Below, piece after piece: positions 49,948 to 58,966 of a stretch of DNA of 64,000 bases. Each line of letters begins with the position of its first letter. Within the stretch, counting starts at the first letter, position 1. Below the pieces are notes generated by a model. It saw nothing but the letters and a program-made list of their open reading frames with translations. It was not told the DNA's origin and searched no databases. Where the stretch lies: NCBI RefSeq assembly GCF_014649375.1, contig NZ_BMSX01000018.1, positions 1 to 64,000 of the forward strand, given 5' to 3'. This DNA comes from Streptomyces aurantiogriseus. Lineage in GTDB: Bacteria > Actinomycetota > Actinomycetes > Streptomycetales > Streptomycetaceae. A program made the position numbers and the translations under genes.

Positions 49948-51713
49948 GCCTCGCCGACGCCGTGGCCCACCTCTCCCCCGAGCGCTGGGAGCAGGCCAAC
50001 CGCCTTCTGGTCCGCAAGGCACTCGCCGAGTTCGCCCACGAGCGGCTGATCACCCCGGAGCGGCAGGGCGACCAGTACGTCGTCCGCAGCGACGACGGCC
50101 TGACGTCCTACCGCTTCACCGCCGTCCGCCGCGCCCTCGACCACTGGCAGGTCGACGCCGACTCGATCACCCGCACCCGTGACGGGGCCGAGCTCCCGCT
50201 CGCCGCCCTGGACTTCTTCATCGAGCTGAAGAAGGCGCTGGGCCTGAGCGACGAGATCCTGCCGGTCTACCTGGAGGAGATCTCCTCCACCCTCTCCGGC
50301 ACCTGCTACAAGCTCGCCAAGCCGCAGGTCCCGGCTGCCGAGCTCGCGAGGAGCGGCTTCCAGGCCATCGAGACCGGCATGACCGAGGGCCACCCCTGCT
50401 TCGTCGCCAACAACGGGCGGCTCGGCTTCGGCGTCCACGAGTACCTGTCGTACGCGCCGGAGACCGCGAGCCCGGTCCGCCTGGTGTGGCTGGCCGCGCA
50501 CAGGTCGCGGGCGGCGTTCACGGCGGGCGTCGGGATCGAGTACGAGACGTTCGTACGGCAGGAGCTGGGCGCGGAGACGGTCGACCGGTTCGACGGGATC
50601 CTGCGCGACCGGGGCCTCGACCCCGCCGACTACCTCCTCATCCCCGTCCACCCCTGGCAGTGGTGGAACAAGCTCACCGTCACCTTCGCCGCCGAGGTCG
50701 CCCGCCAGAACCTGGTGTGCCTGGGCGAAGGCGACGACGAGTACCTGGCCCAGCAGTCCATCCGGACGTTCTTCAACCTGTCGAACCCCGGGAAGCACTA
50801 CGTGAAGACGGCCCTGTCCGTCCTCAACATGGGCTTCATGCGCGGACTTTCGGCCGCGTACATGGAGGCGACCCCGGCGATCAACGACTGGCTGGCCCAG
50901 CTCATCGACAACGACCCGGTGCTGAAGTCGACGGGCCTGTCGATCATCCGCGAGCGGGCGGCCGTGGGCTACCGGCACCTGGAGTACGAGGCGGCCACGG
51001 ACCGCTACTCGCCGTACCGCAAGATGCTGGCCGCGCTGTGGCGGGAGAGCCCGGTCCCCTCCCTCCAGGACGGCGAGTCGCTCGCGACGATGGCCTCCCT
51101 GATCCATGTGGACCACGAGGGCAGGTCGGTGGCAGGCGCCCTGATCGAGCGGTCGGGCCTCGCCCCCACGGCCTGGCTCCGGCGCTACCTCCAGGCCTAC
51201 TACACGCCCCTCCTGCACAGCTTCTACGCCTACGACCTGGTCTTCATGCCGCACGGCGAGAACACCGTCCTGGTCCTGAAGGACGGGGTCGTGCAGCGGG
51301 CGATCTACAAGGACATCGCCGAGGAGATCGCGGTGATGGACCCGGACGCGGTGCTGCCGCCCGAGGTGCAGCGGATCCGCGTGGAGGTCCCCGAGGACAC
51401 GAAGCTCCTGTCGATCTTCACGGACGTCTTCGACTGCTTCTTCCGCTTCCTCGCGGCCGACCTGGCCACCGAGGGGATCCTGGAGGAGGACGACTTCTGG
51501 CGCACGGTCGCCGAGGTCACCCGCGAGTACCAGGAGGCGACACCCCAACTCGCCGACAGGTTCCGGCAGTACGACATGTTCGCCCCCGAGTTCGCGCTGT
51601 CCTGCCTCAACCGGCTCCAGTTGCGCAACAACAAGCAGATGGTCGACCTGGCGGACCCGTCGGGCGCCCTCCAGCTGATCGGCACCCTGAAGAACCCCCT
51701 CGCGGGATTCTGA
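49944..51713 (+). CDS. desD: Desferrioxamine synthetase DesD (NIS synthetase)
   Basis: A 589-residue NRPS-independent siderophore synthetase that joins and cyclises N-hydroxy-N-succinylcadaverine units, using ATP, to desferrioxamines. The IucA/IucC domain has HPCFVANNGRLGFGVHEYLS, LIPVHPWQWWNKLTVTFAAE and SNPGKHYVKTALSVLNMGFM; the C-terminal FhuF-like part includes FMPHGENTVLVLKDGVVQRA. The length is typical. It ends the des operon ahead of a strong terminator. Confidence 0.95.
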   Translation: MSLADAVAHLSPERWEQANRLLVRKALAEFAHERLITPERQGDQYVVRSDDGLTSYRFTAVRRALDHWQVDADSITRTRDGAELPLAALDFFIELKKALGLSDEILPVYLEEISSTLSGTCYKLAKPQVPAAELARSGFQAIETGMTEGHPCFVANNGRLGFGVHEYLSYAPETASPVRLVWLAAHRSRAAFTAGVGIEYETFVRQELGAETVDRFDGILRDRGLDPADYLLIPVHPWQWWNKLTVTFAAEVARQNLVCLGEGDDEYLAQQSIRTFFNLSNPGKHYVKTALSVLNMGFMRGLSAAYMEATPAINDWLAQLIDNDPVLKSTGLSIIRERAAVGYRHLEYEAATDRYSPYRKMLAALWRESPVPSLQDGESLATMASLIHVDHEGRSVAGALIERSGLAPTAWLRRYLQAYYTPLLHSFYAYDLVFMPHGENTVLVLKDGVVQRAIYKDIAEEIAVMDPDAVLPPEVQRIRVEVPEDTKLLSIFTDVFDCFFRFLAADLATEGILEEDDFWRTVAEVTREYQEATPQLADRFRQYDMFAPEFALSCLNRLQLRNNKQMVDLADPSGALQLIGTLKNPLAGF

Positions 51714-51722
51714 TCCTCCACG

Positions 51723-51761
51723 GACGGGCGCCCCCGAGTACGGTCCTCGGGGGCGCCCGTC
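51723..51761. terminator. Terminator of the desABCD operon
   Basis: GACGGGCGCCCCCGAG (51723-51738) and CTCGGGGGCGCCCGTC (51746-51761) form a perfect 16-bp stem with a seven-base loop, followed by GTCTTG. It starts 10 bases past the desD stop. Confidence 0.92.
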
Positions 51762-51808
51762 GTCTTGATCATGACCCCGGGCCGAAGGGCTGATGGAACA
51801 ATCCCCTC

Positions 51809-52696
51809 ATGGCGGAAATCATCCAGAAGGACGGCACCTGGGTCTTCGACGGCGACGCCCTGCGGCTGACTCCGGGAAGGGACAAGAACGTCAGCCTGCT
51901 CCGCAAGACCCTCGGCGAACTCGTCGTCCCGCTGGGCGCGTTGGCGGGGGTCTCGTTCGAGCAGGGCAAGAAGGCCGGGCGGCTCAGGCTGCGGCTGCGG
52001 GACGGTGCGGACCCGCTGCTGCACGCGACCGGCGGCCGGCTGACCGAGCCGCACGACCCCTACCAGATGCTGGTCGAGTCCGACCGCTACGGCGTCGCCG
52101 AGTACGTCGTGGACGAGGTCCGCAACGCGCTGCTGCTCGACCAGGTCCCCTCCGACCCGGTGGACGCCTATCTGCTGCCCGGCCCGTCCGTGCCCCTGTC
52201 GGTGTCCGCCGGGGACGGCACGGCGAGCTTCGACGGTGACCACGTCCGGCTGGAGTGGAACTGGAAGACGGAGGACGCCAAGGCCGCCGCCGGTGCCCGC
52301 ACCATCCCCCTCGCCGAGATCACGGCCGTGGAGTGGCACCCGGCGGTCGGCCTGGAGAACGGCCATCTGCGCTTCACCGTGCGGGGCGCGCCCACCAAGG
52401 CCCCGCCGAAGTACGACCCCAACGCCGTGGAGCTGTGGGGCTTCAAGAAGGACCCCCTGATGGCGCTGGTCGCGGCCGCCGTCCAGGCCCGCCTCCCGCA
52501 CCCGGCCGCGGCCCCCGAGGACGCCGTACGGCCGCCGGAGGCCACCGCGCGCCCCCTCACCGCCGCGCCGCCCGCCGAGGACGACCACGACGCGCTGCTG
52601 CGGCGGCTGCGGGAGCTGGGCGAGCTGCACCGCGAAGGGGTGCTCACCGAGGAGGAGTTCATTTTGGCCAAGCAGGCGGTCCTCAAACGGATGTGA
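51809..52696 (+). CDS. DUF4429 protein with C-terminal SHOCT domain
   Basis: A 295-residue soluble protein. Two similar beta-rich halves, DGTWVFDGDALRLTPGRDKN and DGTASFDGDHVRLEWNWKTE, each followed by a strand like VPLGALAGVSFE or IPLAEITAVEWH, match DUF4429. The last ~32 residues (ALLRRLRELGELHREGVLTE, then EEFILAKQAVLKRM) are a SHOCT motif. Function is unknown; SHOCT segments often mediate oligomerisation. It follows the des terminator and seems independent. Confidence 0.88.
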   Translation: MAEIIQKDGTWVFDGDALRLTPGRDKNVSLLRKTLGELVVPLGALAGVSFEQGKKAGRLRLRLRDGADPLLHATGGRLTEPHDPYQMLVESDRYGVAEYVVDEVRNALLLDQVPSDPVDAYLLPGPSVPLSVSAGDGTASFDGDHVRLEWNWKTEDAKAAAGARTIPLAEITAVEWHPAVGLENGHLRFTVRGAPTKAPPKYDPNAVELWGFKKDPLMALVAAAVQARLPHPAAAPEDAVRPPEATARPLTAAPPAEDDHDALLRRLRELGELHREGVLTEEEFILAKQAVLKRM

Positions 52697-52699
52697 GGA

Positions 52700-54286
52700 T
52701 CACCGCGCCCTGCGGGCCACCGTGAAGTGGTCCACCTGCTCTCCCGTCTCGGCGATGCCCCGCACCGTCAGGGTGGCGAGCCGCCCCTTCGGCGCGGGCG
52801 TGACGTCGACGCGCAGGAACGAGTAGTCGAGGTAGCGCACCCGCGACCAGGCGACGGTCTCGTCCTGCTTGCCGTCCTTGGTGTTGATGAACGAGGCGAC
52901 GGACTCGACCTCGTTCTCATGGCCCTCGTACGACAGCGGAGCGCTGAAGGCGTACAGGCTGCGGCCGGCCGCGCCCGCCGTGACGTACACCACGCCGTCG
53001 CTCTCGGGATACGCCGTGCCGCCGATCGGGAGCTTCCTGGTGACCGTGTTGCCCTTGATCACATCGGTGCGCTCGTACTGGTGGTTGTGGCCGTTGATCA
53101 CCAGGTCAACGGTGTACTTCTCGAACAGCGGCACCCACTCCTGACGCACGCCGCCCTCGGAGGCGTGGGCGGTGGAGGTGCAGTAGGCGCAGTGGTGGAA
53201 GAAGACGACGATGAAGTCGACGTCCTGGGCGGCCCGGTACTTCTTGAGCTGCGCCTCCAGCCACTTGGTCTGGGTTCCTCCGGAGATGCCCAGGTTCGCC
53301 GGGATCTCGAAGGAGACGTCGTTGGCGTCGAGGGAGATGACCGCCGCGTTGCCGTAGACGAAGGAGTACACGCCCGGCAGGTTCTTCTTGTCGGGCCCGT
53401 TGTCCGGGAGGTTCCAGCGGGCCTCTTCGCCGCCGTAGCCGTTGGGCGAGTACCAGGCCTCCATGTCGTGGTTGCCGTAGGCCGGCATCCACGGGACCTG
53501 CTTGGCGACCGACTCCGTCTGGTACAGGAACTGGTCCCACACCCGCGAGTCGAAGCCGGTGTCGGTGGTCTTGCCCGCGCCGGACGGGTCGGCGTACGCG
53601 ATGTCGCCGGCGTGGAGGTGGAAGGCGGGGTTCTGCCCGAGCAGCAGGCTGTTGTTGGCCAGACCGTGGTAGCTGACGCCCTCGTCGCCGAAGGCGGTGA
53701 AGGTGAACGGCGCCTTGTGCGCGGGCGCGGTGGTGAAGGTGCCGAGGGTGCCGAGCAGGTGCGGGGCGGCCGGGTCGAATCCGGCGTGGCCGACGCCGTA
53801 GTAGTACGTACGGCCGGGGCGCAGGTGCGTGAGCTGGGCGTGGACGTAGTACTGGGTGTGGTCGGCGCTCGCGCCGACACCGGCGGGGGTGTGGAGCGTA
53901 CGGACCTCGGCCGGAATCCTGTGGGAGAGGTCCCAGGGGTGGGCGCCGATGCGCACGAACGGCTTCTCGACGGCGACCGGGACCTGCCAGGAGATCGTCA
54001 TCTCGGTGCGCGGGTCGGCGCCGAAGGCGAGGTGACGGCCGAAGGGGGCGACGAGGGCCCCGTCGACCTTCTCGGTGCTCGGAAGAGTGCTGGTCGTGGC
54101 CGGTGCGGTCGCGGCCTGTGCGGTGGCGCCCGTCACGAACGCGCCACCGGTGACGGCGCCCAGCGTGACCGCGCCGCCCCTGATCATCGTCCGCCGGGAG
54201 AATCTGGTGCGCAGGTACTCGTGCCGCTCGGCCATGCTCATGCGCTCGGCGAGCTTCTCGGGTACGCCCATGCGAGGAGTGTCCAT
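52700..54286 (-). CDS. Secreted purple acid phosphatase-like metallophosphoesterase
   Basis: A 528-residue protein. A long N-region ends in the twin-arginine signal SRRTMIRGGAVTLGAVTGGA, with cleavage near AQA-ATA. An N-terminal Fn3-like domain (PRTEMTISWQVPVAVEKPFV) is followed by the phosphoesterase core: HAGDIAYADPSG, MPAYGNHDMEAWY, FIVVFFHHCAYC and LVINGHNHQYERTD. These hold the metal ligands of purple acid phosphatases. It should release phosphate from organic esters outside the cell. The ATG at 54286 was chosen; upstream in-frame codons look unlike coding sequence. Confidence 0.9.
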   Translation of the reverse strand: MDTPRMGVPEKLAERMSMAERHEYLRTRFSRRTMIRGGAVTLGAVTGGAFVTGATAQAATAPATTSTLPSTEKVDGALVAPFGRHLAFGADPRTEMTISWQVPVAVEKPFVRIGAHPWDLSHRIPAEVRTLHTPAGVGASADHTQYYVHAQLTHLRPGRTYYYGVGHAGFDPAAPHLLGTLGTFTTAPAHKAPFTFTAFGDEGVSYHGLANNSLLLGQNPAFHLHAGDIAYADPSGAGKTTDTGFDSRVWDQFLYQTESVAKQVPWMPAYGNHDMEAWYSPNGYGGEEARWNLPDNGPDKKNLPGVYSFVYGNAAVISLDANDVSFEIPANLGISGGTQTKWLEAQLKKYRAAQDVDFIVVFFHHCAYCTSTAHASEGGVRQEWVPLFEKYTVDLVINGHNHQYERTDVIKGNTVTRKLPIGGTAYPESDGVVYVTAGAAGRSLYAFSAPLSYEGHENEVESVASFINTKDGKQDETVAWSRVRYLDYSFLRVDVTPAPKGRLATLTVRGIAETGEQVDHFTVARRAR

Positions 54287-54398
54287 GGCGTCTGAAACTC
54301 GTCTCCTCGGGCGACGAACCGCGGGCGGAGGAGTGGACGGCTCACGAACAGGCACTCATGAGTGATTCAACGTTCGCCCAAAGAGTCTTTACAGACCT

Positions 54399-54416
54399 CT
54401 GCCCGAAATCGGGCAG
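54399..54416. promoter_or_regulatory. Small perfect palindrome in the divergent promoter region
   Basis: CTGCCCG-AAAT-CGGGCAG (54399-54416) is a seven-bp inverted repeat. It lies between the divergent phosphatase and small conserved gene starts, 42 bases before the GTG at 54458. An operator or a weak hairpin is possible. Confidence 0.35.
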
Positions 54417-54457
54417 CAATCTTGCGAAACAGGCGCCTGTACCCCAGGATCTACCGG

Positions 54458-54715
54458 GTGCACGAGGAACTTGTCGATCATCTGACGCGCTCCACGCCCC
54501 TGAACCGGGGCGAGGCGCTGCGGGTGATCCAGGACGTGCTCGCCTATTTCGACGAGACGACCGACGAGTACGTCCGTCGCCGCCACCGCGAACTCCAGGC
54601 CCAGGGCCTGGTCAACGCGGAGATCTTCGAACGGATCGAGGCGGACCTGAAATACCGGACGGTGGCCCCGCCGGAGCTCACGCTCCGGCAACTGCGCCGC
54701 ATGGTCTACGGCTGA
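54458..54715 (+). CDS. Small conserved hypothetical protein upstream of glmS
   Basis: An 85-residue soluble, helical protein (VHEELVDHLTRSTPLNRGEA, LRVIQDVLAYFDETTDEYVR). The GTG at 54458 has AGGA nine bases upstream. The frame stays open back to a GTG at 54362, but that extension holds a TTA codon, a palindrome and poor codon usage, so it is more likely promoter DNA. The stop lies 45 bases before glmS, so the two are probably co-transcribed. The family was not recognised. Confidence 0.65.
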   Translation: MHEELVDHLTRSTPLNRGEALRVIQDVLAYFDETTDEYVRRRHRELQAQGLVNAEIFERIEADLKYRTVAPPELTLRQLRRMVYG

Positions 54716-54760
54716 GAAACCGGCCGGGGACCGCCGAGAACTACTGAGGGATACCTGTAT

Positions 54761-56578
54761 ATGTGCGGAATCGTCGGATACATCGGGAAGCGTGACGTCG
54801 CCCCCCTGCTCCTGGAAGGCCTGCAGCGCCTGGAGTACCGCGGCTACGACTCCGCGGGCATCGTCGTCACCTCCCCGAAGACGGCCGGCCTGAAGATGGT
54901 CAAGGCCAAGGGGCGGGTCCGCGACCTGGAGGCCAAGGTCCCGGCCCGCTTCAAGGGCACCACGGGCATCGCCCACACCCGCTGGGCCACCCACGGCGCC
55001 CCGTCCGACGTCAACGCCCACCCGCACATGTCGGCCGACCTCAAGGTCGCCGTCGTCCACAACGGCATCATCGACAACGCCTCCGACCTTCGCCGCAAGC
55101 TGGAGGCGGACGGCGTCGAGTTCCTGTCCGAGACGGACACCGAGGTCCTCGTCCACCTCATCGCCCGCTCCCAGGCCGAGAAGCTCGAGGACAAGGTCCG
55201 CGACGCGCTGCGCGTCGTCGAGGGCACCTACGGCATCGCCGTCATGCACGCCGACTTCAACGACCGCATCGTCGTGGCCCGCAACGGCTCCCCGGTCGTC
55301 CTCGGCATCGGCGAGAAGGAGATGTTCGTCGCCTCGGACATCGCCGCCCTGGTCGCCCACACCCGCCAGATCGTCACGCTCGACGACGGCGAGATGGCCA
55401 CCCTCAAGGCCGACGACTTCCGCACCTACACCACCGAGGGCACCCGCACCACCGCCGAGCCCACCACCGTGGAGTGGGAGGCCGCCTCCTACGACATGGG
55501 CGGCCACGACACCTACATGCACAAGGAGATCCACGAGCAGGCCGACGCCGTGGACCGCGTGCTGCGCGGCCGCATCGACGACCGCTTCTCCACCGTGCAC
55601 CTCGGCGGCCTCAACCTGGACGCCCGCGAGGCGCGCCAGATCCGCCGCGTGAAGATCCTCGGCTGCGGCACCTCGTACCACGCGGGCATGATCGGCGCCC
55701 AGATGATCGAGGAGCTGGCCCGCATCCCCGCCGACGCCGAGCCCGCCTCCGAGTTCCGCTACCGCAACGCGGTCGTCGACCCCGACACCCTGTACATCGC
55801 CGTCTCCCAGTCCGGTGAGACCTACGACGTGCTGGCCGCCGTGCAGGAGCTGAAGCGCAAGGGCGCGCGGGTCCTCGGCGTGGTCAACGTGGTCGGCTCG
55901 GCGATCGCCCGCGAGGCCGACGGCGGCATCTACGTGCACGCCGGCCCCGAGGTCTGCGTCGTCTCGACCAAGTGCTTCACCAACACCACGGTCGCCTTCG
56001 CGCTGCTCGCGCTGCACCTGGGCCGCACCCGCGACCTGTCCGTGCGCGACGGCAAGCGGATCATCGAGGGTCTGCGCCGGCTGCCCGCCCAGATCGCCGA
56101 GATCATGAAGGGCGAGGAGGAGATCAAGAAGCTGGCCGAGCAGTTCGCCGAGGCCCGCTCGATGCTCTTCATCGGCCGTGTCCGGGGCTACCCGGTGGCC
56201 CGTGAGGCCTCCCTGAAGCTCAAGGAGGTCTCCTACATCCACGCCGAGGCCTACCCGGCCTCCGAGCTCAAGCACGGCCCGCTGGCCCTGATCGAGCCGG
56301 CCCTGCCGACGGTCGCGATCGTCCCCGACGACGACCTGCTGGAGAAGAACCGCGCCGCCCTGGAGGAGATCAAGGCCCGCAGCGGCAAGATCCTCGCGGT
56401 CGCCCACCAGGAGCAGGAGAAGGCCGACCAGACGATCGTCGTCCCGAAGAACGAGGACGAGCTCGACCCGATCCTCATGGGCATCCCGCTCCAGCTGCTC
56501 GCGTACTACACGGCGAAGGCGCTGGGCCGCGACATCGACAAGCCGAGGAACCTCGCGAAGTCGGTGACGGTGGAGTAA
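54761..56578 (+). CDS. glmS: Glutamine-fructose-6-phosphate aminotransferase (isomerising)
   Basis: A 605-residue enzyme making glucosamine-6-phosphate, the entry to amino sugars and cell wall. The N-terminal glutaminase domain begins MCGIVGYIGKRDVAPLLLEG, with Cys2 as nucleophile, and includes HTRWATHGAPSDVNAHPHM. Two SIS domains follow (LGCGTSYHAGMIGAQMIEEL, SQSGETYDVLAAVQELK). The C-terminus KSVTVE is the family's conserved end. The position before adpA corresponds to glmS2 (SCO2789) of S. coelicolor, so a second glmS may exist elsewhere. Confidence 0.95.
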   Translation: MCGIVGYIGKRDVAPLLLEGLQRLEYRGYDSAGIVVTSPKTAGLKMVKAKGRVRDLEAKVPARFKGTTGIAHTRWATHGAPSDVNAHPHMSADLKVAVVHNGIIDNASDLRRKLEADGVEFLSETDTEVLVHLIARSQAEKLEDKVRDALRVVEGTYGIAVMHADFNDRIVVARNGSPVVLGIGEKEMFVASDIAALVAHTRQIVTLDDGEMATLKADDFRTYTTEGTRTTAEPTTVEWEAASYDMGGHDTYMHKEIHEQADAVDRVLRGRIDDRFSTVHLGGLNLDAREARQIRRVKILGCGTSYHAGMIGAQMIEELARIPADAEPASEFRYRNAVVDPDTLYIAVSQSGETYDVLAAVQELKRKGARVLGVVNVVGSAIAREADGGIYVHAGPEVCVVSTKCFTNTTVAFALLALHLGRTRDLSVRDGKRIIEGLRRLPAQIAEIMKGEEEIKKLAEQFAEARSMLFIGRVRGYPVAREASLKLKEVSYIHAEAYPASELKHGPLALIEPALPTVAIVPDDDLLEKNRAALEEIKARSGKILAVAHQEQEKADQTIVVPKNEDELDPILMGIPLQLLAYYTAKALGRDIDKPRNLAKSVTVE

Positions 56579-56611
56579 TTCCCCTGTTTCCACTGCCCGT
56601 CGGGCATGAAC

Positions 56612-56642
56612 GACCCCCTGTGCGCCACCAGCACAGGGGGTC
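56612..56642. terminator. Terminator after glmS
   Basis: GACCCCCTGTGC (56612-56623) and GCACAGGGGGTC (56631-56642) form a perfect 12-bp stem with a seven-base loop, 33 bases past the glmS stop and before the convergent YaaH-type gene. Confidence 0.88.
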
Positions 56643-56690
56643 GCTCTCTCAGGGGTCGGGGCCGCCCGATCACCCCGGCCCGCCGCTGCG

Positions 56691-57254
56691 TCAGCCGGTG
56701 GCCGTCACCCCCCGGCCGGCAGCGCGTCGTGGAAGGGCCGTGGGCCAGTGGGCCAGGGCCGCGGTCGCCGCGTACCAGGCCACCGCGCCCGCGGCGACGG
56801 CGAACCAGCCGCCGGCCTTGGCGAGTCCGTCGCTGTCGGCGAAGCGGCCGACGGCGAGCAGGACCAGCGCGACGGTGAAGAGTCCGTAGGTCCCCTGACC
56901 GAGCTGGTCGCCGCCGGCGAGGGTCAAGGAGAGCGCCACGAGGGCGAACAGGAGCAGGAAGAGCCCGGCGGCGTTGTCGGAGACCTGGGAACCGGCGGAG
57001 ACCGCCCAGGTGAACCAGAGGGCGCCGAGGGCCGCGTAGGCGGTACCGGTGGCCGTGTCACGGTCCCGGAAGGCGAAGAGACCGGCGACGAACAGCGCCA
57101 CGCCGCCGATGTAGTGGGCGATGGATACGGCGTCCGCCGCCGTCACGCCGTCGATCAGGCCGGTGTACCCGAGTCCGAACGCCAACAGGGTGACGCCCAG
57201 GGCGAGTCGGCCGACGATCGTGGTGGTGCTTCCCGCAGAGACGTCGTTGTCCAC
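56691..57254 (-). CDS. GPR1/FUN34/YaaH-like membrane protein
   Basis: A 187-residue protein with six hydrophobic helices. It shows GRLALGVTLLAFGLGYTGLI, AHYIGGVALFVAGLFAFRDR and TAYAALGALWFTWAVSAGS, which follow the layout of the acetate/succinate transporter family YaaH/SatP. The classic N-P-A-P-L-G-L motif near the N-terminus is missing, so the substrate is doubtful. It starts at ATG 57254 and lies downstream of a palindrome-rich spacer. Confidence 0.7.
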   Translation of the reverse strand: MDNDVSAGSTTTIVGRLALGVTLLAFGLGYTGLIDGVTAADAVSIAHYIGGVALFVAGLFAFRDRDTATGTAYAALGALWFTWAVSAGSQVSDNAAGLFLLLFALVALSLTLAGGDQLGQGTYGLFTVALVLLAVGRFADSDGLAKAGGWFAVAAGAVAWYAATAALAHWPTALPRRAAGRGVTATG

Positions 57255-57300
57255 GGCGGGCTCCCTTCATGCATGTGCAGTTGTGCGGTGCACGGTATAT

Positions 57301-57341
57301 GCCCTTCACAAGGGCACAAACACATCTACGCGCGAGTAGAT
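57301..57341. promoter_or_regulatory. Two palindromes upstream of the YaaH-like gene
   Basis: GCCCTT-CAC-AAGGGC (57301-57315) and ATCTAC-GCGCGA-GTAGAT (57324-57341) are perfect inverted repeats in a fairly AT-rich 150-base spacer between the YaaH-like start and the stop of the universal stress protein gene. They may be regulator sites or, for the first, a terminator of the stress gene. Confidence 0.4.
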
Positions 57342-57404
57342 TCATGCGGCGCACAAAGGGAGTTCGGGGTACCCAGAACTCATCTCACCTGGGAGAACGG
57401 CGAG

Positions 57405-57932
57405 TTACGGAATCACAACGACAGGACGCTTGGCCCGCTTGGCGAGCCGCCCGGCGACGGAGCCGAAGATCCGCCCGACGATGCCGTGCGTCGAGCCGAC
57501 GACGATCGCGTCGGCCTCGTACTCCCGCCCCACCTCTTCGAGTTCGTGGCAGATGTCACCGCCGCGCTCGACCAGGATCCAGGGCACCTCGGCGAGATAG
57601 TCGGCGCAGGCGAGCTCCAGACCGAGCACCTCGGTGCGGTGGTCCGGGACGTCGACGAAGACCGGCGGCTCGCAGCCCGCCCACACCGTGGTGGGCAGCC
57701 GGTTGGCGACGTGCACGATGATCAGACCCGAGCGGGAACGATGAGCCATGCCGACGGCGTACGCGAGGGCTCGTTCACTGGAGGTGGAGCCGTCGAAGCC
57801 GACGACGACACCGTGTTTGAAGGCGGGATCGCAGCTGGGGCGTGTCTCTTCCGCCGCCAGGGGATCGGCCGCCGTGGGGTCGGCGACCGGCCGCTTGCGG
57901 TCCGCGGGTTCGAAGAATTCGTGACCGGCCAT
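57405..57932 (-). CDS. Universal stress protein (UspA family)
   Basis: A 175-residue single-domain USP. After a ~38-residue acidic lead, the domain begins HGVVVGFDGSTSSERALAYA. It ends IVVGSTHGIVGRIFGSVAGR followed by LAKRAKRPVVVIP, the ATP-binding G-x2-G-x9-G-S motif. Such proteins help survival under stress; the exact role here is unknown. It is in line with the YaaH-like gene (150 bases downstream). Confidence 0.9.
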   Translation of the reverse strand: MAGHEFFEPADRKRPVADPTAADPLAAEETRPSCDPAFKHGVVVGFDGSTSSERALAYAVGMAHRSRSGLIIVHVANRLPTTVWAGCEPPVFVDVPDHRTEVLGLELACADYLAEVPWILVERGGDICHELEEVGREYEADAIVVGSTHGIVGRIFGSVAGRLAKRAKRPVVVIP

Positions 57933-58250
57933 GGCTGTCTCGGCGTATCGATCCTTATACGGGTGGGACGAGCTGGAGCGGCGGAGCGTGTCCGGGAATC
58001 ATCTTCCCAACCCCATACCCCCAAGGGTACGGCGGCACGCCTCGTCGGCCCAGATCCCGCGCGTGGTCCGTGGGGGTTCCAGGGAGCATGCACGAGGGGG
58101 CGCCCGTAACGCAATGGTTGCTGCCCCGTACAGGCGGTTTGCACAGGATTCACTTACCGGGAGTTCACCCGGTGAGCGACCGCGTGAGTGACCGACCCGC
58201 CGAGCAGGCGTTGATCCCCTTGAGCCGCCGCCCAGGGAGGAACCCGTCCC
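57933..58250. other. Intergenic region between the USP and small membrane protein genes
   Basis: About 320 bases between divergent genes. No open frame with family resemblance and no strong hairpin was seen. It must hold the promoters of both flanking genes. Confidence 0.5.
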
Positions 58251-58589
58251 ATGCCCTCATCCCGCCCGCACCGCGAGGGCCACGCCGGCGACGACAGGAC
58301 CACCGAACTGATCCGCTGGGCGGCCTTCAGCTGCGTCCTGGTCCCGGTGGTCCTCCTCTGGTACGGCACCTCCCTGGCCGGCGCCGCCGGCACCGCCCTC
58401 GGCCTCGCCGCCGTCACGGCCGTCTGCCGGCTGCTGCTGCGCCGGTCCGAGCGGTGCGCCGCCCGGCCCCCCGCCGACACGGGCGCGCCGCAGACGCCGT
58501 ACACACCGCACCGCGGACGCCATCAGCGCACCGGAACCGGCTCACATCGTGGCGGTCGTCACAGCGGCGGAAGTACACCGGTCGGCTGA
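58251..58589 (+). CDS. Small membrane protein upstream of adpA
   Basis: A 112-residue protein with a charged N-terminus, two adjacent hydrophobic helices (LIRWAAFSCVLVPVVLLWYG, GAAGTALGLAAVTAVCRLLL) and a basic, Gly/His/Arg-rich tail. GGGAGG lies before the ATG. A similar small gene precedes adpA in S. coelicolor (from memory). Function unknown. Confidence 0.7.
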   Translation: MPSSRPHREGHAGDDRTTELIRWAAFSCVLVPVVLLWYGTSLAGAAGTALGLAAVTAVCRLLLRRSERCAARPPADTGAPQTPYTPHRGRHQRTGTGSHRGGRHSGGSTPVG

Positions 58590-58966
58590 CCGGTTTTCAC
58601 GCACACGAACGTCTCTTTTCAGCCAACTTCCGGATCCCACGCATCCCTTGCCGCAACCACCCCCCACCCCCCGTTCGACCTGCACGGAAAGGGTCTCAGG
58701 GGCCCCGCGCACCCTACGGAGATTGGCCACTGCCACAAGGCGCACTTCCCTGCACCTCCCACGAGTGCAACGCTTCGTGATCGAATGCTTCACGCCAAGT
58801 TGCCATGTCGACAATGAGCCGGGTGCCGAACTGGCCACTCCGGCATCACGCGACACAGTAGATTCGATCTTGACTGTCTACGGCGGGGGACTCGTGCAGG
58901 ACCGAGGGGAAACGTGCAGGAGCGACACAACCGAGGAGCCGCGACCACCGAGGGGGGCTTAGCAGG
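58590..58966. promoter_or_regulatory. Long upstream region of adpA
   Basis: A 377-base gap, less GC-rich than its surroundings and without a gene, directly before adpA. In other Streptomyces this region binds gamma-butyrolactone receptors, BldD and AdpA itself (established knowledge). I could not find an unambiguous AdpA consensus (TGGCSNGWWY) by eye; near matches such as TGGCCACTCC (around 58835) are weak. Confidence 0.5.

Noticed and set aside
54362..54457. N-terminal extension of the small gene before glmS, containing a TTA codon
   Set aside because: The extension is AT-richer, includes a palindrome, and lacks coding bias. The GTG at 54458 has a better ribosome site, so the TTA is probably not translated.
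58820..58850. Possible AdpA-binding sites (TGGCCACTCC) before adpA
   Set aside because: They miss the G at position 7 of TGGCSNGWWY, so they were not listed as sites.
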